Assembly: GCA_905202055.1 (NCBI GenBank)
Contig: CAJKQK010000022.1
Location: 1 to 26,165, forward strand
DNA from: an uncultured Oxalobacter sp.
Lineage (GTDB): Bacteria > Pseudomonadota > Gammaproteobacteria > Burkholderiales > Burkholderiaceae_D
DNA length: 26,165 nt
Direction: 5' to 3'
Made by a program: the position numbers and the translations under genes. Numbering within the stretch: position 1 is the stretch's first letter; every line of letters starts with the position of its first letter. Positions 23,631 through 26,165 of the stretch are shown here, piece by piece. The notes under the pieces are model-generated. The model saw only the letters and a list, made by a program, of their open reading frames with translations. It ran no database searches and was not told the DNA's origin.

Positions 23631-24695
23631 ATGCCTATCGTATCAATGCGTCAATTACTGGATCATGCCGCTGTAAACGGCTATGGTCTGCCTGCGTTCA
23701 ACGTCAATAATCTGGAACAGGTTCAGGCGATTATGGAAGCGGCTGCCGAAGTCGATTCGCCTGTCATCATGCAGGCCTCGGCGGGTGCACGACGCTATGC
23801 CGGTGAAGCTTTCCTGCGCCATCTGATTGAAGCGGCAGTCGAGGCTTATCCTGATATTCCGGTTGTCATGCATCAGGATCACGGCCAGTCGCCTGCCGTT
23901 TGTATGTCGGCAATCCGTTCGGGTTTCAGTTCCGTCATGATGGACGGTTCCCTGTTGCCGGACGGCAAAACAGCGGCGGATTATGATTACAATGTGGAAG
24001 TGACAAAAGAAGTTGTCAAGTTTTCCCACGCCGTGGGTGTTACCGTTGAGGCGGAACTGGGGGTTTTGGGTTCGCTGGAAACCATGAAGGCCGACAAGGA
24101 AGATGGTATCGGCGCGGAAGGCACGATGACAAGGGAACAGCTGTTGACCAACCCTGATCAGGCAGTCGATTTCGTTGCCCAGACACAGTGTGATGCGCTG
24201 GCGATCGCGATCGGTACGTCCCACGGTGCCTACAAGTTCACCCGCAAGCCGACAGGTGACATCCTCGCTATTGACCGCCTGAAAGAAATTCACGCCCGTT
24301 TGCCCAATACACATCTGGTCATGCACGGTTCGTCTTCCGTACCGCAGGAATTGCTGGCATTGATTCGTGAATACGGTGGCGACATTCGTGAAACCTATGG
24401 CGTTCCGGTTGAAGAGTTGCAGGAAAGTATCAAATTCGGGGTTCGCAAGATCAATATTGATACGGATATCCGTCTGGCCATGACAGCTGCTATCCGCCGC
24501 TATCTGATGCAGAATCCGTCGCATTTCGATCCTCGCGAATATCTCAAGGCAGCGAAGGAGGAAGCGAAGAAAATGTGTATTTCACGTTATGTCGCTTTCG
24601 GGTCTGCCGGACAGGCATCGAAAATCAAGCCGGTTCCACTGGACAAAATGGCGGAAAAATATAAAAAAGGCGAACTCGCCCAAATCGTGAAATAA
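23631..24695 (+). CDS. fba: Fructose-bisphosphate aldolase, class II (Calvin-cycle subtype)
   Basis: 354 residues. A zinc aldolase that splits or forms fructose 1,6-bisphosphate. Zinc and catalytic residues: HQDHG with H81, D83 (proton donor) and H84; E142 in VEAELGVLG; GTSHGAYKF; and the LVMHGSSSVP loop; the DIDTDIRLA-type phosphate loop appears as INIDTDIRLA. Length and motifs fit the FruBisAldo type IIB group (CbbA-like), common in betaproteobacteria. That name does not by itself imply a Calvin cycle. AAGGAG lies about eight bases before the ATG. It is cotranscribed with pgk. pyk, which I expect between these two genes in many Burkholderiales, is absent. Confidence 0.96.
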   Translation: MPIVSMRQLLDHAAVNGYGLPAFNVNNLEQVQAIMEAAAEVDSPVIMQASAGARRYAGEAFLRHLIEAAVEAYPDIPVVMHQDHGQSPAVCMSAIRSGFSSVMMDGSLLPDGKTAADYDYNVEVTKEVVKFSHAVGVTVEAELGVLGSLETMKADKEDGIGAEGTMTREQLLTNPDQAVDFVAQTQCDALAIAIGTSHGAYKFTRKPTGDILAIDRLKEIHARLPNTHLVMHGSSSVPQELLALIREYGGDIRETYGVPVEELQESIKFGVRKINIDTDIRLAMTAAIRRYLMQNPSHFDPREYLKAAKEEAKKMCISRYVAFGSAGQASKIKPVPLDKMAEKYKKGELAQIVK

Positions 24696-24726
24696 TATCG
24701 TTTTTCCAAAAAAAGTAGCAGAATAA

Positions 24727-24765
24727 GCAGGTGCGTCCGACATCGAACGCACCTGCCTTGTTTTC
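24727..24765 (+). terminator. Terminator of pgk-fba
   Basis: Ten-base stem GCAGGTGCGT (24727-24736) with ACGCACCTGC (24747-24756), a partly paired ten-base loop (CGA with TCG), then CTTGTTTTC. The T-tract is interrupted, so strength is moderate. It separates fba from purE. Confidence 0.75.
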
Positions 24766-24796
24766 GGGGCATGTTTTTGATTGATAGAGTATAAAA

Positions 24797-25309
24797 ATGG
24801 TAGATACAAATAAAGAAGACGAAAAATTGGTCGGTATCGTCATGGGTTCCACTTCCGACTGGGACATCATGAAAGAAGCGGCAAAGATGTGTAAAGACTT
24901 CGGTGTTTCTTTCGAGGCACGTGCCTTGTCGGCCCACCGCACGCCTGAAGAACTGGCCGAATGGATGACCAGCATGGAAAAAAGCGGTTGCCGTGCGTTT
25001 ATTGCCGGTGCAGGCGGTGCAGCCCATCTGGCCGGTGTTGTCGCTTCCCACACCATTCTGCCGGTTTTCGGCGTACCTATCCCATCCAAATACATGAAAG
25101 GACTGGATTCCCTGCTGGCAACGGTCCAGATGCCAAAAGGCATTCCTGTTTCCACCCTGGCAATCGGTGAAGGGGGGGCAGCCAACGCCGCACTGGCTGT
25201 TATTTCCGTTCTGGCATTGAACAATGATTCCCTGAAAGACAAGCTGAACGCTTTTCGTGCGAAACAGTCGGAAAAAGTCCGTCAGGCGACTCTTCCTGAA
25301 CTTGACTGA
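24797..25309 (+). CDS. purE: N5-carboxyaminoimidazole ribonucleotide mutase, class I PurE
   Basis: 170 residues, usual length. It converts N5-CAIR to CAIR in purine synthesis, and normally works with PurK, which is not in the window. Motifs: GSTSDW (17-22), LSAHRTP with catalytic H47, AGGAAHLAGVVAS, FGVPIPSK and DSLLATVQMPKG, which are the class I set. The loop after that reads IGEGGAANAAL where AGAANAAL is more usual. GAG lies about seven bases before ATG 24797, a weak ribosome site. purC starts 14 bases after its stop, so the two form an operon. Confidence 0.96.
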   Translation: MVDTNKEDEKLVGIVMGSTSDWDIMKEAAKMCKDFGVSFEARALSAHRTPEELAEWMTSMEKSGCRAFIAGAGGAAHLAGVVASHTILPVFGVPIPSKYMKGLDSLLATVQMPKGIPVSTLAIGEGGAANAALAVISVLALNNDSLKDKLNAFRAKQSEKVRQATLPELD

Positions 25310-25323
25310 GAAAGAGGTGCAAC

Positions 25324-26165
25324 ATGCCAGGATTAATGAAAACGCAAATCAAATCCCTGCCTTTTCTGCATCGAGGAAAAGTCAGGGATATTTACGCTGT
25401 CGGTGATGATAAATTGCTTGTTGTCCAGACCGACCGCCTGTCCGCTTTCGACGTCATTATGGAAGACCCGATTCCAAACAAGGGCCGGATTCTGACAGCC
25501 ATGTCGAATTTCTGGTTCAAGAAATTCGGCCATCTGATGCCCAATCACATGACGGATATCGATCCGGAATCGCTCGTCGCTCCTGAAGAACGCGATCAGG
25601 TCAGAGGCCGTGCGATTGTCGTCAAAAAATACAAGGCTATCCCGATAGAAGCGATCGTTCGCGGCTATATCATCGGTACCGGCTGGAAGGATTACCAGCA
25701 GACCGGAGCCATTTGCGGCATTAAATTGCCGGCGGGACTGAAAGAAGCGGAGAAATTGCCGGAAGTGATTTTCACGCCTTCAACAAAGGCTGACGTCGGG
25801 GAACACGACCAGAATATTTCATTTGAAAAGATGAAGGAAATCGTCGGTGCCGATGTCGCTGAAAAAGTCCGCGATATGGCTATTACCCTGTACAGGGAAG
25901 CGGCTGAATTTGCGGCGACGAAAGGCATTCTGATTGCCGATACCAAATTCGAATTCGGTATGGACGATGATGGTAAAATTTACCTGATCGATGAAATCCT
26001 GACACCGGATTCTTCCCGTTTCTGGCCCGCCTCCAGTTATGAAGTCGGTATGTCACCTCCATCTTTCGACAAACAATACGTTCGCGACTGGCTGTCTGCC
26101 CAACCGTGGGATAAAACAGCACCGGCGCCACGCCTGCCTCGTGAAGTCGCGGAAAAAACGACTGA
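25324..26165 (+). CDS. purC: SAICAR synthase, 3' end cut by window edge
   Basis: 280 complete codons plus two bases are in the window; judging from relatives, only a short C-terminal tail is missing. Phosphoribosylaminoimidazole-succinocarboxamide synthase joins CAIR and aspartate using ATP, the step right after PurE/PurK. Motifs: RGKVRDIYAVGDD (phosphate/ATP loop), TDRLSAFDVIMEDPIPNKG, EAIVRGYIIGTGWKDYQ, FTPSTKADVGEHDQNIS, IADTKFEFG and LIDEILTPDSSRFWP. It is of the longer type (about 290 residues) rather than the compact form of about 240. AAAGAGG lies a few bases before ATG 25324, just after the purE stop. Confidence 0.97.
   Translation, partial: MPGLMKTQIKSLPFLHRGKVRDIYAVGDDKLLVVQTDRLSAFDVIMEDPIPNKGRILTAMSNFWFKKFGHLMPNHMTDIDPESLVAPEERDQVRGRAIVVKKYKAIPIEAIVRGYIIGTGWKDYQQTGAICGIKLPAGLKEAEKLPEVIFTPSTKADVGEHDQNISFEKMKEIVGADVAEKVRDMAITLYREAAEFAATKGILIADTKFEFGMDDDGKIYLIDEILTPDSSRFWPASSYEVGMSPPSFDKQYVRDWLSAQPWDKTAPAPRLPREVAEKTT

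Noticed and set aside
23655..24524. Minus-strand ORF of 289 codons
   Set aside because: Antisense to fba; His/Arg-rich shadow translation with no motif.
1..26165. CRISPR array, phage, transposon or tRNA/rRNA genes
   Set aside because: No regularly spaced repeats, transposase or integrase motifs, or tRNA/rRNA signatures were seen on either strand.

Overview
The window carries about twenty chromosomal housekeeping and signalling genes. It has no rRNA, tRNA, CRISPR array, phage gene or insertion sequence that I can see. The gene families and the dapC-dapD-dapE-prmB-ABC-F order point to a betaproteobacterium of the order Burkholderiales. The moderate GC content and protein style suggest Oxalobacteraceae, possibly Oxalobacter; that placement is an inference from memory, not from a search.

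Layout. (1) 1-8.2 kb: a YafS-like methyltransferase cut by the left edge (minus), an OsmC-family protein and a two-CBS protein (plus), two tandem paralogous PAS-GGDEF-EAL proteins (minus), then gloB (minus) divergent from rnhA and a small exported protein (plus). (2) 8.2-14.5 kb, minus strand: a lysine/peptidoglycan block transcribed dapC-dapD-dapE, then a terminator-like hairpin, then prmB and an ABC-F ATPase whose genes overlap by 4 bases. (3) 14.5-15.8 kb: a gene-poor stretch with a strong Fur-box-like sequence and two small plus-strand ORFs (here A and B). A and B share leader sequence, first codons and a near-identical terminator, but have unrelated middles. (4) 15.8-19.8 kb, minus: an orphan hybrid sensor kinase and htpG with a heat-shock-type promoter. 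(5) 20-26 kb: a LysN-like aminotransferase (plus), ilvE (minus), then plus-strand pgk-fba and purE-purC; purC is cut by the right edge.

How it works together: the dap genes run from tetrahydrodipicolinate to LL-diaminopimelate; pgk and fba are lower glycolysis/gluconeogenesis; purE and purC are consecutive steps of purine synthesis; gloB detoxifies methylglyoxal adducts. The two GGDEF-EAL proteins look like c-di-GMP phosphodiesterases with degenerate cyclase domains.

Most worth a second look: the A/B small-gene pair at 14.97-15.79 kb, the Fur-box-like site at 14534-14552, the Asp-to-Asn change in both GGDEF domains, and the broken gloB-yafS-rnhA neighbourhood.
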